A stretch of 64,000 nt of DNA, from NCBI GenBank assembly GCA_015060045.1, contig SUZH01000005.1, positions 111,511 through 175,510 on the forward strand, written 5' to 3'. The notes below the pieces were generated by a model, which saw nothing but the letters and a program-made list of their open reading frames with translations, had not been told where the DNA came from and ran no database searches. Every line of letters starts with the position of its first letter. Position 1 is the stretch's first letter. Of this stretch, positions 1-9,008 are shown one piece after another. The stretch comes from Rikenellaceae bacterium (lineage in GTDB: Bacteria; Bacteroidota; Bacteroidia; Bacteroidales; Rikenellaceae). A program made the translations under genes and the position numbers.

Positions 1-248
1 AAGTTGTGGTTCGCGAGATCTACAAAGTTCTGCACCGTACCCGGTGTCTCATTCGTGTAGAGCTCGGCTGTCATCGTACCCTTCTCGGTCTCGATCACGG
101 CATACTGGATTTTTTGTGTCATAGTTGTTGTGTTTTGGATTTGTTCGTCGATGGAGCGCTCCTCGTTCCAATTCATCGCAAACCAGAGGAGGAAGATCGC
201 AGCGGCCAAACCGGCCAGCATAAGCAGAAATTTTACCGATGTACGCAT
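1..248 (-). CDS. cyclophilin-type peptidyl-prolyl cis-trans isomerase, N-terminal part
   Basis: Only the first 82 codons lie in the window; the rest runs off the left edge. Residues 1-27 form a short basic start and a hydrophobic segment (KFLLMLAGLAAAIFLLWFAM), a signal peptide or membrane anchor. From about residue 49 the sequence reads YAVIETEKGTMTAELYTNET followed by PGTVQNF, the typical first strands of cyclophilins. The likely role is folding of exported proteins by proline isomerisation in the periplasm. The start at 248 is supported by a TATCTTTG -7 box just upstream. The catalytic Arg/Phe region is outside the window, so activity cannot be judged. Confidence 0.85.
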   Translation of the reverse strand, partial: MRTSVKFLLMLAGLAAAIFLLWFAMNWNEERSIDEQIQNTTTMTQKIQYAVIETEKGTMTAELYTNETPGTVQNFVDLANHN

Positions 249-269
249 AGCTTTTGATTGCAATTTTAG

Positions 270-277
270 CAAAGATA
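270..277 (-). promoter_or_regulatory. -7 box for the cyclophilin gene
   Basis: Reads TATCTTTG on the minus strand, matching the Bacteroidota -7 consensus TAnnTTTG, 21 bases before the start codon at 248. No well-spaced -33 TTTG is visible. Confidence 0.55.
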
Positions 278-364
278 CGTGCTTTTTAGCACAAAGCGAA
301 ACGGAATCCCGATTTTTTTGTGTATCTTGCAATACATTTTAACCCGACCAAACACAACATCAAG

Positions 365-2854
365 ATGAAAATAACGAAACTTCTACTTTCCGTAGTCTTG
401 CTTTTCGCGTGCGCGCACACGTCCGTAGCGCACCACCGCGTCGAGGCCGGCCACCTGAAGCTGTGGTACAAGCAACCGGCCGCGAACTGGAACGAGGCGC
501 TGCCCGTGGGCAATGGTCGCCTGGGTGCGATGATCTTCGGCACGGCCGATGACGAGCTGCTGCAACTCAACGAGAACACCCTCTACAGCGGCGATCCCGA
601 GAGCCGTTGGAGCGACCTGGACATCACCTCGACCTACCCCGAGATGGTCTCCCTGCTCGAAAACGGCAAATACCTCGAAGCGGCCGAGCTGCTCAAACAG
701 TGGACGGGTCGTCTGCATGAGTGCTACCAGCCCCTGGGCGATTGGCACATCCACGACTACCGCGGAGGCAAGGCCAAGAGCTACCGTCGTTACCTCGACC
801 TGGAGCGTTCGGTGGCCACCGTGCAATACGAGCGCGACAACTACCAATTCCGCCGCGAGATCTTCGCATCGCACCCCGACGAGGTGATCGTCATGCGCCT
901 GACGACAAACTGCCCCGTTGGTTGGGATATCGCCCTGCGCCTGTCGTCGCCCCACCCCGTCACGACCAAGATCGATGCCCGCAAAGGCGTGCTCAAGATG
1001 GGCGGTCAGGCTCCGGGCCGCGTCGATCGTCGCAACTACTCCGACTTCGAGGCATGGGGCCATGAGGAGCGTCACCCCTACCTCTTCAACGAGGATGGTT
1101 CGCGCACGGGTAAGCCCCGCGTACTCTATGGCGAAGATATCGACCACCGCGGCATGTTCTTCGAGGGTCGTCTCGAAGTGCGTGTCTCGAATCCCAAATC
1201 GATGACCAACCTGGGTGACCAGCTCCGCATCCGCGGCGAGAAGGAGATTCTCTTGATCTTCTCGGCCGCCACGAGCTACAACGGCCCCTTCCGCAGCCCC
1301 TCGACCGACGGCGTTGATGCCGCCAAGAAGGCCGACGAGGCGCTGAAGGCGATCCGCACGAAATCCTACGAAAAGATGCTCGCAGACCATGTGGCCGATT
1401 ACCAGTCGCTCTTTAACCGCCTCGCGCTGACCCTGCCGTCGGATCCCGAGGCCGAGCTGCTACCCACCGACCAGCGCATCCAGCGCTTTGCACGTCAATT
1501 CCGTGCCACGGGTGCTCCGACCGATCAGGAGCTCGTCACGCTCCTCTTCCAGTATGGCCGCTACCTGATGATCAGCGGTTCGCGCGAGGGTGGTCAGCCC
1601 CTCAACCTGCAAGGTATCTGGAACAAGGATCTCATCCCCTCGTGGAACTCGGGCTACACGGCCAACATCAATATCGAGATGAACTATTGGCCCTCGGAGG
1701 TGGCCAACCTCTCGGAGTGCCACCTGCCCTTCCTCGAGATGATCAAGGAGTGCGCCGAGACGGGCCGCGAGACGGCGCGCGGGATGTACCACCGTCGCGG
1801 CTGGGTGGGTCACCACAACTGCTCGATCTGGCGCGAGACCTACCCCAACGATGGCGGTGCCGCCACGGTCTTCTGGCCGATGATGGGTGCCTGGTTCTCG
1901 TCGCACCTTTGGGAGCACTACGCCTATACGGGGGACAAGGAGTTCCTCACGAAGGAGGCTTACCCCGTGATGAAGGGGGCTTCGGAGTTCTTCCTCGACT
2001 GGATGATTCAGGACAAGGATGGTCACTGGATCACCCCCGTCAGCACCTCGCCCGAGAATCTCTTTATCGTGCCGGGCACGGATCAGGCCTGCGGTGTTTC
2101 GCAAGGTTCGACAGGCGATATGTCGATGATCCGCGAACTCTTCACGCGCACCGTAGCAGCTGCCGAGGTGGCCGGTGTCGATGCCCCGTTCTGCGATACG
2201 CTGCGTAACCGCCTGCAAACGATGCTCCCCTTCCGCGTGGGTGCTTTCGGTCGCCTGCAGGAGTGGAACAAAGATTTCATGGATCAGGATATCCACCACC
2301 GCCACGTCACACACCTCGTGTCGCTCTACCCCTTCGGGCAGATCAACCCCTCGACCCCCGAGCTCTTTGCAGCTGCCCGCAAAACGCTGGAGATTCGTGG
2401 TGACGAAGCCACGGGCTGGTCGAGCGGCTGGAAGATCAACCTTTGGGCACGCCTCCTGGATGGCGAGCGCGCCTACAAGCTCATCGGTACGCTGCTGCGT
2501 CCCGTCGGCTTCGGCCCCGAACAGGAGCAATCGTCGGGTGGCGGCGTCTATATGAACCTCTTCGATGCCCATCCCCCCTTCCAGATCGATGGTAACTTCG
2601 GTCTGACGGCCGGTGTCTGCGAGATGCTGATGCAGAGCCACGAGGGGAAGATTCGCCTCATGCCCGCCGTGCCGACCGCTTGGCGCACGGGTTCGATTCG
2701 CGGTCTGAAGGCGCGTGGCGGTTACACGATCGACATGGCGTGGAGCGACGGCAAGATCACCGAGCTGAAGATTCACTCCGCCACGGGCAAGCGCTGCGAA
2801 GTAATCTCCGCCTGGCCGCTGCCCGCTGCAGATCCCTTTGTCAATTGCCAATAA
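365..2854 (+). CDS. GH95 family exo-acting alpha-L-fucosidase / alpha-L-galactosidase
   Basis: An 829-aa secreted glycosidase of family GH95, which removes terminal alpha-L-fucose or alpha-L-galactose with inversion. The N-terminal domain begins LWYKQPAANWNEALPVGNGR, a family signature. Catalytic elements of the (alpha/alpha)6 barrel are visible: Asn434 and Asn436 in NINIEMNYWP, general acid Glu564 in SPENLF, and Asp742 in FQIDGNFG, spaced as in the Bifidobacterium AfcA enzyme. The start at 365 is preferred over the in-frame ATG at 320 because it gives a proper signal sequence; LLFAC could also act as a lipobox. It opens a run of co-directional genes reaching 12351. The substrate (fucose or L-galactose) cannot be told from sequence alone. 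Confidence 0.9.
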   Translation: MKITKLLLSVVLLFACAHTSVAHHRVEAGHLKLWYKQPAANWNEALPVGNGRLGAMIFGTADDELLQLNENTLYSGDPESRWSDLDITSTYPEMVSLLENGKYLEAAELLKQWTGRLHECYQPLGDWHIHDYRGGKAKSYRRYLDLERSVATVQYERDNYQFRREIFASHPDEVIVMRLTTNCPVGWDIALRLSSPHPVTTKIDARKGVLKMGGQAPGRVDRRNYSDFEAWGHEERHPYLFNEDGSRTGKPRVLYGEDIDHRGMFFEGRLEVRVSNPKSMTNLGDQLRIRGEKEILLIFSAATSYNGPFRSPSTDGVDAAKKADEALKAIRTKSYEKMLADHVADYQSLFNRLALTLPSDPEAELLPTDQRIQRFARQFRATGAPTDQELVTLLFQYGRYLMISGSREGGQPLNLQGIWNKDLIPSWNSGYTANINIEMNYWPSEVANLSECHLPFLEMIKECAETGRETARGMYHRRGWVGHHNCSIWRETYPNDGGAATVFWPMMGAWFSSHLWEHYAYTGDKEFLTKEAYPVMKGASEFFLDWMIQDKDGHWITPVSTSPENLFIVPGTDQACGVSQGSTGDMSMIRELFTRTVAAAEVAGVDAPFCDTLRNRLQTMLPFRVGAFGRLQEWNKDFMDQDIHHRHVTHLVSLYPFGQINPSTPELFAAARKTLEIRGDEATGWSSGWKINLWARLLDGERAYKLIGTLLRPVGFGPEQEQSSGGGVYMNLFDAHPPFQIDGNFGLTAGVCEMLMQSHEGKIRLMPAVPTAWRTGSIRGLKARGGYTIDMAWSDGKITELKIHSATGKRCEVISAWPLPAADPFVNCQ

Positions 2855-2873
2855 TTAACTAAACCACTATACC

Positions 2874-4814
2874 ATGAAAAAACAATTCCTTTTGGGTGCC
2901 CTGCTGCTCGCAGGTCTTCTTTGGACACCGAGCGCCGAGGCACAGCAGGTTATCGAGGCAACGCCCGAGACCTTCAACGAAGCGGTTGCGACCCTTCGCA
3001 AGGCTGTAAAGAAGCAGAAAGAGGATGTCGAGTTGCGCCTGCATGGCGGCACGTACTACCTCGCCAAACCGCTCGTGATCGACGAGTCGCTGGGTGGCAA
3101 GAACGGCAACAGCGTGAAGATCGCCTCCGTCAAGGGCGAAGAGGCCATCCTGAGCGGTGGTGTCGAGATCAAGGGCTGGGAGCAGGTACATGGCAACCTC
3201 TACAAGGCTCCGTTCCAGTATGACAAGAAGCTCCGCACGCTCATCGTCGGCGGCAAGCGCGCCCGCATGGCCGGTATGAATGTACCGGTAAAGGCACAAG
3301 GTAGCTACGGCGAAGTGGAGATCACGGGCGAGGAGCCGTGGGCTTTCGGCGCCGGCAAGGCGGTCAAGGGCATTCTCTTCGAGCAGAGCGCCGAGGTGAT
3401 GCCGTTCCGCAATCCGGAGGATGTGGAGCTGATCCAGAACAACGTGTGGACCGAGAAGATCCTCTGCGTAGCCGGTATCCAGAAGTGGGGCAAGCAGATC
3501 GCCATCGAGCTGCAGCAGCCCTATGGTGCCATCCTCACATCGCTGGCCTGGGCCGCCAAGATGAAGTTCGAGGGTGAGTTCCTAATCCGAAACGCCTTTG
3601 AGTTGCTGGACGAGGCCGGTGAGTTCTATTTCGACCGTGCCGCCCAGACGATCTACTACATGAGCCATGGCGAGAACCTGGCCGATGTCGAGGTAATCGC
3701 TCCGATGACCGAGGGCCTGGTACGCATCCAGGGTTCGAGCTGCGCTTCGAACGTGGAGAACGTAACGCTCGAGAATCTGACCTTCTCTTATGACACGTGG
3801 AACCTGATGGAGGTAGCCGGTTCGCGCGGCTTCGGCGGCATCCAGTCGCTGGGCCTGGCCACGAAGTACATCCCTTCGGGCAACTGGCACCCCACGAAAT
3901 ACAACAGCGTCGATGTTCCCGAAGGCACGATCCAAATCGAGAATGCCACGGGTATCCGCATCCTGCGTAATAAGTTCCTCCACCTCGGTTCGGCCGTGAC
4001 GGTCAACATGGCCAACGACGTAACCAACTCGGAGGTGATGGGCAACTTCTTCAACGACTGCCTGGGTAACGCCGTAGCCGTAGGCCATCCGCAGCACTAC
4101 GAGATCGGTGATGGCGACGAGGGTGCCGTCTATGCACCGGGCATCGAGGGTCTGTGCGAGCAGATCAACATCTCGAACAACCTGATCCGCAACGTATCGC
4201 TCGACTTCCGCCAGGTGGAGGCTATCGTCGGCTTCTTCTGCAAGAGCGTGAAGATCGACCACAACGATATCTATGGCACACCGTATGGCGCCATCGCCCT
4301 CGGTTGGTGGTGGGGCAATGCCGGCATTCCCGAGTCGAAGAACGCCGGTAACAACTCGATCAGCTACAACCGTTGCGGCCACACGCACACGATGCTCACC
4401 GACGGCGGTATTATCTACATGCTCGGTCGCCAGCCGGGTTCGGTAGCTCGCCGCAACTACGTATTCGATGGTCCGCGTTGCATCTATCCCGATGACGGTT
4501 CGTCGGGCTGGCTCATCGAAGAGAACTTCGTCGTAAGCCTCTATCAGCTCTGGCTGCACCTGGATTCGGACCGCAACTACGACATCCTGATCCGCAACAA
4601 CCACGTCAAGGACAACCGCTTCTGCAACAGCGGTAACGGTACGATCGTCGAGGGTACGAAGATCTACCGCAACATTCCCTTCGGCGACGAGGCCCTGGCC
4701 ATCCAGGACGCTTCGGGTCTGAGCCACGAGTACCACGATCTGATGCCGCGCCGCGAGTATGACCCGATCATGGTCATCCCGACCGTAGGTGCCAAGCGCA
4801 AGGCGGTATTTTAA
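2874..4814 (+). CDS. secreted right-handed parallel beta-helix protein, GH141-like
   Basis: A 646-aa protein with a signal peptide ending near SAEAQ (residue 24). The N-terminal part carries the pattern LHGGTYYLAKPLVI, AILSGGVEIKGW and LRTLIVGGKRARMAG, seen in beta-helix glycosidases such as GH141 and related pectinolytic proteins. Residues from about 280 to 600 contain many short strand-turn repeats with Asn ladders (ENATGIRILRN, ISNNLIRN, ISYNRCG). Members of this group cleave plant or host polysaccharide side chains outside the cytoplasm. The gene follows the GH95 gene by 19 bases, so the two are probably co-transcribed. Family membership beyond the beta-helix fold is my inference; a polysaccharide lyase is an alternative. 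Confidence 0.75.
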   Translation: MKKQFLLGALLLAGLLWTPSAEAQQVIEATPETFNEAVATLRKAVKKQKEDVELRLHGGTYYLAKPLVIDESLGGKNGNSVKIASVKGEEAILSGGVEIKGWEQVHGNLYKAPFQYDKKLRTLIVGGKRARMAGMNVPVKAQGSYGEVEITGEEPWAFGAGKAVKGILFEQSAEVMPFRNPEDVELIQNNVWTEKILCVAGIQKWGKQIAIELQQPYGAILTSLAWAAKMKFEGEFLIRNAFELLDEAGEFYFDRAAQTIYYMSHGENLADVEVIAPMTEGLVRIQGSSCASNVENVTLENLTFSYDTWNLMEVAGSRGFGGIQSLGLATKYIPSGNWHPTKYNSVDVPEGTIQIENATGIRILRNKFLHLGSAVTVNMANDVTNSEVMGNFFNDCLGNAVAVGHPQHYEIGDGDEGAVYAPGIEGLCEQINISNNLIRNVSLDFRQVEAIVGFFCKSVKIDHNDIYGTPYGAIALGWWWGNAGIPESKNAGNNSISYNRCGHTHTMLTDGGIIYMLGRQPGSVARRNYVFDGPRCIYPDDGSSGWLIEENFVVSLYQLWLHLDSDRNYDILIRNNHVKDNRFCNSGNGTIVEGTKIYRNIPFGDEALAIQDASGLSHEYHDLMPRREYDPIMVIPTVGAKRKAVF

Positions 4815-4845
4815 CAAATTCAAAATTTAGAATTCAAAATTAAAG
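4815..4845 (+). repeat. A+T-rich intergenic repeat, copy 1 (+ orientation)
   Basis: Contains AATTCAAAATTTAGAATTC followed by AAAATT between the beta-helix and propeller genes. Near-identical sequence recurs at 43249-43280 and 51232-51265. Confidence 0.6.
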
Positions 4846-4857
4846 ATTCGAGATAGC

Positions 4858-6501
4858 ATGAAGATTTTTCGTTCTCTGCTGGTGAGCATGCTCGCGCTGT
4901 TCACCCTCTCGGCCACCGCGTCGAGCCACTATAAGGCAGCTCCCTACCGCGTCATCAAGGGCGGTAAGAGCTTCACGACCACCCTCTACACCAACCCCTT
5001 CAGCGGTTCGGATCGCAGCGTGCTGCAGCTCGCTACGGAGCTCGACGGCTTGCAGGGTTTCCGCCTCGCCATCAACAAGCAGGGCGAGATGCAGCCCGCC
5101 ACGGTGGAGTTACAGTTCCAGCGCTCGGGTAATCTGCTCGTAGCCGCCACCTCGCAGGAGGCCATCGAGGCCCTCTCGTTCGGCAAGGGTAAACTCAACG
5201 CCACGCCCGCACTGAAGCGCGCCCTGCGCATCACGGAGTGCAAGGTGATGGACATCTACGCCGTTCGCTACTCGGCCGGCAAGCAGACGATCACGATTCC
5301 CGAGGGAGTCAAGGGCCAGGTAGCCGTCGTTGGTTACACGTCGGCCACGAAGTTCTCGGAGCGCGACCAGGAGCTGGAGACGGGCGAGGACTACCCCGCC
5401 TTCGTGATCGAGGGCTTCTCGGAGAAACCCGCCCTGTTTGAGATCATCGGTGGTCAGGACGACCCCGTGGTGAATGAGGGTATGCCCGGTACGGAGGGCA
5501 TCCAGGGTGGTTTCGAGGGCGGCCAGATGATCAAGGTCGGCGACACCTACCACATGTTCCCCACCGAGCGTGCCGGTGAGATTGGCGAGCCTGCCCGCTA
5601 CGACCGCATCAAGACCCGCATCGGCCACTGGACGAGTAAGGACGCCATCCACTGGGAGCGTCAGTCGACCCTCTACCAGTCGAGCGGTAAGTATGCCATT
5701 TCGCACTACGACCACCCGATGAACGACCGCCGTGCCGCCATTTGGTCGTACATGCCGATCTTCAACAAGGAGAAGAATCGCTGGCAGGGTCACTACCTGG
5801 CCTACACCTGCGACTTCGACGTTGCCCCCAACCACTCGTTCGGCCGCATCTGGCGTTGTGAGTCGGTAGTCGAGGGTATCGAGGGTATCGGTGGTCCGTA
5901 CCGCGACTGCGGCATCGTCATCGAGCCGGGACTCGACAGCCAGCTCTGGGAGGGCCGTCAGGGCGTTGCTTCGTTCTTCCCCTACCAGGTAGGCGATAAG
6001 TGGTACGGCTTTATCAGCGGTGCGTATCCCTACAAGACCAAGGCCGACTACCCCTTCGGTGGCAAGCCGACCCATTGGTATGTAGGTCTGGCCGAGTCGG
6101 ACAACCTCGAGGGCCCCTTCACGCGCATGAAGGAGATCAATCCCATCACCTCGATTCACCCCCGTTTCGTGGAGAACCCGATCGTATCGCAGCTCCCGAA
6201 TGGTGTTTACATCGCCGTATTTGACGGTGGTCCGGAGTGGCTGAAGCTGCCGAACATGATCGCCTATACCCTCTCGAAGGATGGTATCCACTGGAGCGAG
6301 GCTCACTATCTGCCGATCGACACGAAGGTCAAGAAGTGGTGGCACACGATGCGTACCCCGCTGGGTCTGATTCCCGAGGGTGACGGCATCTACACGATTG
6401 TCTACGCAGCCATCAACAACGACATGCGCTTCCACCCGATGGGTATGGTGCAAGTGAAGCTCGACAGCAAGGTGCTGGAGGAGATTACGAAGAATCTGTA
6501 A
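4858..6501 (+). CDS. secreted five-bladed beta-propeller glycoside hydrolase-like protein
   Basis: A 547-aa protein with a signal peptide (LLVSMLALFTLSATAS). Residues about 25-185 form a beta-rich N-terminal domain. The rest has repeated blade motifs such as DTYHMFPTERAG, IGHWTSKDAIHWERQ, WYVGLAESDNLEGPF and YTLSKDGIHWSEAHY, typical of the GH43/GH32/GH62/GH117 propeller superfamily. Candidate acidic residues sit in the first blade and in WSYMPIF, ENPIV and FDGGPEW, but I cannot assign the catalytic pair. It lies between a beta-helix enzyme and a sugar-acid aldolase and ends 14 bases before the aldolase. It is therefore the candidate for releasing the acid that the downstream enzymes consume. 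The exact family is unresolved. Confidence 0.7.
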   Translation: MKIFRSLLVSMLALFTLSATASSHYKAAPYRVIKGGKSFTTTLYTNPFSGSDRSVLQLATELDGLQGFRLAINKQGEMQPATVELQFQRSGNLLVAATSQEAIEALSFGKGKLNATPALKRALRITECKVMDIYAVRYSAGKQTITIPEGVKGQVAVVGYTSATKFSERDQELETGEDYPAFVIEGFSEKPALFEIIGGQDDPVVNEGMPGTEGIQGGFEGGQMIKVGDTYHMFPTERAGEIGEPARYDRIKTRIGHWTSKDAIHWERQSTLYQSSGKYAISHYDHPMNDRRAAIWSYMPIFNKEKNRWQGHYLAYTCDFDVAPNHSFGRIWRCESVVEGIEGIGGPYRDCGIVIEPGLDSQLWEGRQGVASFFPYQVGDKWYGFISGAYPYKTKADYPFGGKPTHWYVGLAESDNLEGPFTRMKEINPITSIHPRFVENPIVSQLPNGVYIAVFDGGPEWLKLPNMIAYTLSKDGIHWSEAHYLPIDTKVKKWWHTMRTPLGLIPEGDGIYTIVYAAINNDMRFHPMGMVQVKLDSKVLEEITKNL

Positions 6502-6515
6502 AAACGACCATAACA

Positions 6516-7418
6516 ATGAGTAAGAGAAAGTATGCGGGTGTAGTAGTTCCAATGGCTACACCCGTCAAAGAGGGATCGGTCGATCTGGAGGCCGTAAAGC
6601 GCATCATCCGTTCGTTTGTCGAGGCGGGTGTTGATGTACTCGTGATGGGTACGACGGGCGAGGGTAATCTGGTCGCCCAAGGCGAAGGAATCGACATGGT
6701 ACACACGGCCGTCGAGGCTGCCGAGGGTAAGATCACGATCTATGCCGGTGTGACGGGTCTGTGCCTGAAGGAGCAGATTTCGCAGATCGAGGGCTTTGCC
6801 CGTGCCGGTGCCGATGTAGCTGTGGCCATTCTGCCGAGCTACTACGCCCTCGATGAGGAGCAGATGGTCGCCTACTATACGGAGCTGGCTGACGCCTCGC
6901 CGCTGCCCGTAATGCTCTACAACATCCTGGCTACGACCCACCTCTCGATCCCCGTAGAGGCGGTTCGCAAGCTCGCTGCCCACCCCAACATCGTGGGTCT
7001 GAAGGACTCGGAGCGCGACCTGGAGCGCATGACGCAGTGCATCGCCATCAAGAACGAAGCGGAGGATTTCGCCTACTTCTGCGGCTGGGCAGCTCAGTCG
7101 GCTCACTCGCTGGAGTTGGGTGCCGACGGCATCGTCCCCTCGACGGGTAACTTCGTACCGAAGCACTTCCAAAAGCTCTATGAGGCCGCCGTGGCTTGCA
7201 ACATGGAGGAGGCAAACCGCCTGCAGCAGCTCACCGACGAGATGGCCAAGGTCTATCAGCAGGGCCGCCCCCTGGGTAAGCAGTTGGCCGCCCTGAAGTG
7301 CATCATGCAGCAGCAGGAGCTCTGCGAGCTGGATATGTTGCCGCCGCTGAGCAAACTCTCGGAGGAGGAGTACAAAACCATCCGCGAGCAGATTGCCCAA
7401 TTTGACCTAAACATGTAA
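6516..7418 (+). CDS. DapA/NanA-family class I pyruvate aldolase
   Basis: A 300-aa (beta/alpha)8 lyase of the dihydrodipicolinate synthase / N-acetylneuraminate lyase superfamily. Schiff-base Lys163 (VGLKDSE) and catalytic Tyr135 (PVMLYNI) sit at the expected positions, together with the GTTGEG loop. The Arg that follows YNVPxRT in true DapA is absent (YNILATTHLS), so a lysine-biosynthesis role is unlikely. A 2-keto-3-deoxy sugar acid cleaved to pyruvate and an aldehyde fits better. It lies between secreted glycosidases and a symporter and upstream of enzymes that handle a four-carbon acid. The specific substrate is inference: sialate, Kdo or Dha-like acids are the options. Confidence 0.85.
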   Translation: MSKRKYAGVVVPMATPVKEGSVDLEAVKRIIRSFVEAGVDVLVMGTTGEGNLVAQGEGIDMVHTAVEAAEGKITIYAGVTGLCLKEQISQIEGFARAGADVAVAILPSYYALDEEQMVAYYTELADASPLPVMLYNILATTHLSIPVEAVRKLAAHPNIVGLKDSERDLERMTQCIAIKNEAEDFAYFCGWAAQSAHSLELGADGIVPSTGNFVPKHFQKLYEAAVACNMEEANRLQQLTDEMAKVYQQGRPLGKQLAALKCIMQQQELCELDMLPPLSKLSEEEYKTIREQIAQFDLNM

Positions 7419-7452
7419 CCAACCTAAAAATCCAAACTTTCAAGAAACCACT

Positions 7453-9000
7453 ATGCATTGGATAGATATCACGCTGGTCATAGCCAGCATCGTGTTTGTG
7501 ATGCTCTTCGGTCTTCGATTTGCTCACAAGCAGGACTCGACCAACAGCTACTTTGCCGCAGGCGGCTCGGTGCCGGCCTGGGCAATCGGCATGTCGATCT
7601 TCGCCACACTGATTTCATCGGTTACGTTCCTCGCCTACCCGGGTGCCGCCTACGGTGGCAGCTGGATTCTGCTGGTGCAGGGCTTGATGGTGCCGATCGT
7701 ACTGGTGGGTATGATCTGGTTTATCGTACCCCTCTTCCGTAAGGCCATCAAGCTATCGACCTACGAGTATTTCGAGCGTCGCTTCGGCTTCGGAGCCCGT
7801 CTCTATGGCTCGATCGCCTTCCTCTTGACCCACTTCTCGAAGCTCGGTACAGTCTTCTTCCTCGTATCGCTCGCCATCTCGCAGTTCATGGGCTGGGACA
7901 TCTACATGGTGATCATCGTGATCGGTATCGCCGTGACGTTCATCACGCTGATTGGTGGTATGGAGGCGGTGATCTGGATGGATGTGATCCAGGGCTTCAT
8001 CCTCATCGTAGGTGGTATCATCTGTACGGCCCTGCTGCTCTTCACCCCCGAAGGCGGCCCGTCGGCCGTTTGGGAGGTGGCCATGCGCGACAACATGATC
8101 AACGTGGGCGAGTTCCATTGGAGCTTCGTCGAGCTGACATTCTGGGTAATGGCCATCAACGGTGTCTTCTACGCCATTCAGAAATATGGCACAGACCAGA
8201 CGATCGTACAGCGCTACCTCACGGCCAAGGATGACCGCTCGGCCAAGCGCGCCGCCTACATCGGTGTACTGACCAGCGTACCGGTTTGGACGCTCTTCAT
8301 GTTCATCGGTACGTGCCTCTACGCCTACTACCAGATTGAGGGTGCCGAGGCAGTAGCCGGTATGAAGGCCGACGAGGTATTCCCCTACTTCATCGCTACG
8401 GAGCTGCCGATCGGCGTGAAAGGTCTGATCATCTCGGCGCTGGTGGCAGGTGCCATCTCGTCGCTCGACTCGGATTTGAACTGCTTCGCCGCAATCGGTG
8501 TGCAGGACTACTACGTGCGTTTCCGTCCCGAGAGCACCGATCGTCAGCGCCTGGTATTGGGTCGTTGGATCGTCGGCATCGCCGGCCTGGCTTCGATCGG
8601 TATCGCCTCGATCTACGCCTTCTGGGGTGGCGAGGGTATCCTCGGCGTATTGTTTGGCCTCTACGCCATCTTCTCGTCGGGTATCGTAGGTCTGTTCCTG
8701 TTGGGTCTTTTGGTCAAGCGTGCCAACAAGCAGGGGCTGTGGGTCGGTCTTGTGGCCTGCATCCTCTTCACGGCCTACGCCGTACTGACCTCGTCGAAAT
8801 TCACGATCGACGGCGAGAAGCAGATCCTGCTCGATCTTGGTGCCTGGAACTTTACGCACCATAAATATATGTTGGGTGTCTACAGCCACCTGATTGTATT
8901 CTTTGTTGGTTGGGCCGCTTCGTACCTCTTCCCCAAGAAGGAGGTGGATGACAGCCTGACAATTTATGGTTATTTGAAGGAGCGCAAGGCCGCAAAATAA
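7453..9000 (+). CDS. sodium:solute symporter (SSS family)
   Basis: A 515-aa inner-membrane transporter with about 13 hydrophobic segments. It starts with DITLVIASIVFVMLFGLRFA and has the SSS signature region around NSYFAAGGSVPAWAIGMSIF and ATLISSVTFLAYPGAAYGG. Members couple Na+ entry to uptake of sugars, sialic acid or organic acids. The position between the aldolase and the alcohol dehydrogenase makes it the likely importer of the monosaccharide or sugar acid used by this cluster. Many gut Bacteroidota import sialic acid through other transporter families, so the link to an acid is inferred from context. Confidence 0.9.
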   Translation: MHWIDITLVIASIVFVMLFGLRFAHKQDSTNSYFAAGGSVPAWAIGMSIFATLISSVTFLAYPGAAYGGSWILLVQGLMVPIVLVGMIWFIVPLFRKAIKLSTYEYFERRFGFGARLYGSIAFLLTHFSKLGTVFFLVSLAISQFMGWDIYMVIIVIGIAVTFITLIGGMEAVIWMDVIQGFILIVGGIICTALLLFTPEGGPSAVWEVAMRDNMINVGEFHWSFVELTFWVMAINGVFYAIQKYGTDQTIVQRYLTAKDDRSAKRAAYIGVLTSVPVWTLFMFIGTCLYAYYQIEGAEAVAGMKADEVFPYFIATELPIGVKGLIISALVAGAISSLDSDLNCFAAIGVQDYYVRFRPESTDRQRLVLGRWIVGIAGLASIGIASIYAFWGGEGILGVLFGLYAIFSSGIVGLFLLGLLVKRANKQGLWVGLVACILFTAYAVLTSSKFTIDGEKQILLDLGAWNFTHHKYMLGVYSHLIVFFVGWAASYLFPKKEVDDSLTIYGYLKERKAAK

Positions 9001-9008
9001 GACAAAAC

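Noticed and set aside
6516..7418. Lysine-biosynthesis dihydrodipicolinate synthase
   Set aside because: The DapA-specific Arg after YNVPxRT is missing and the neighbours are catabolic.
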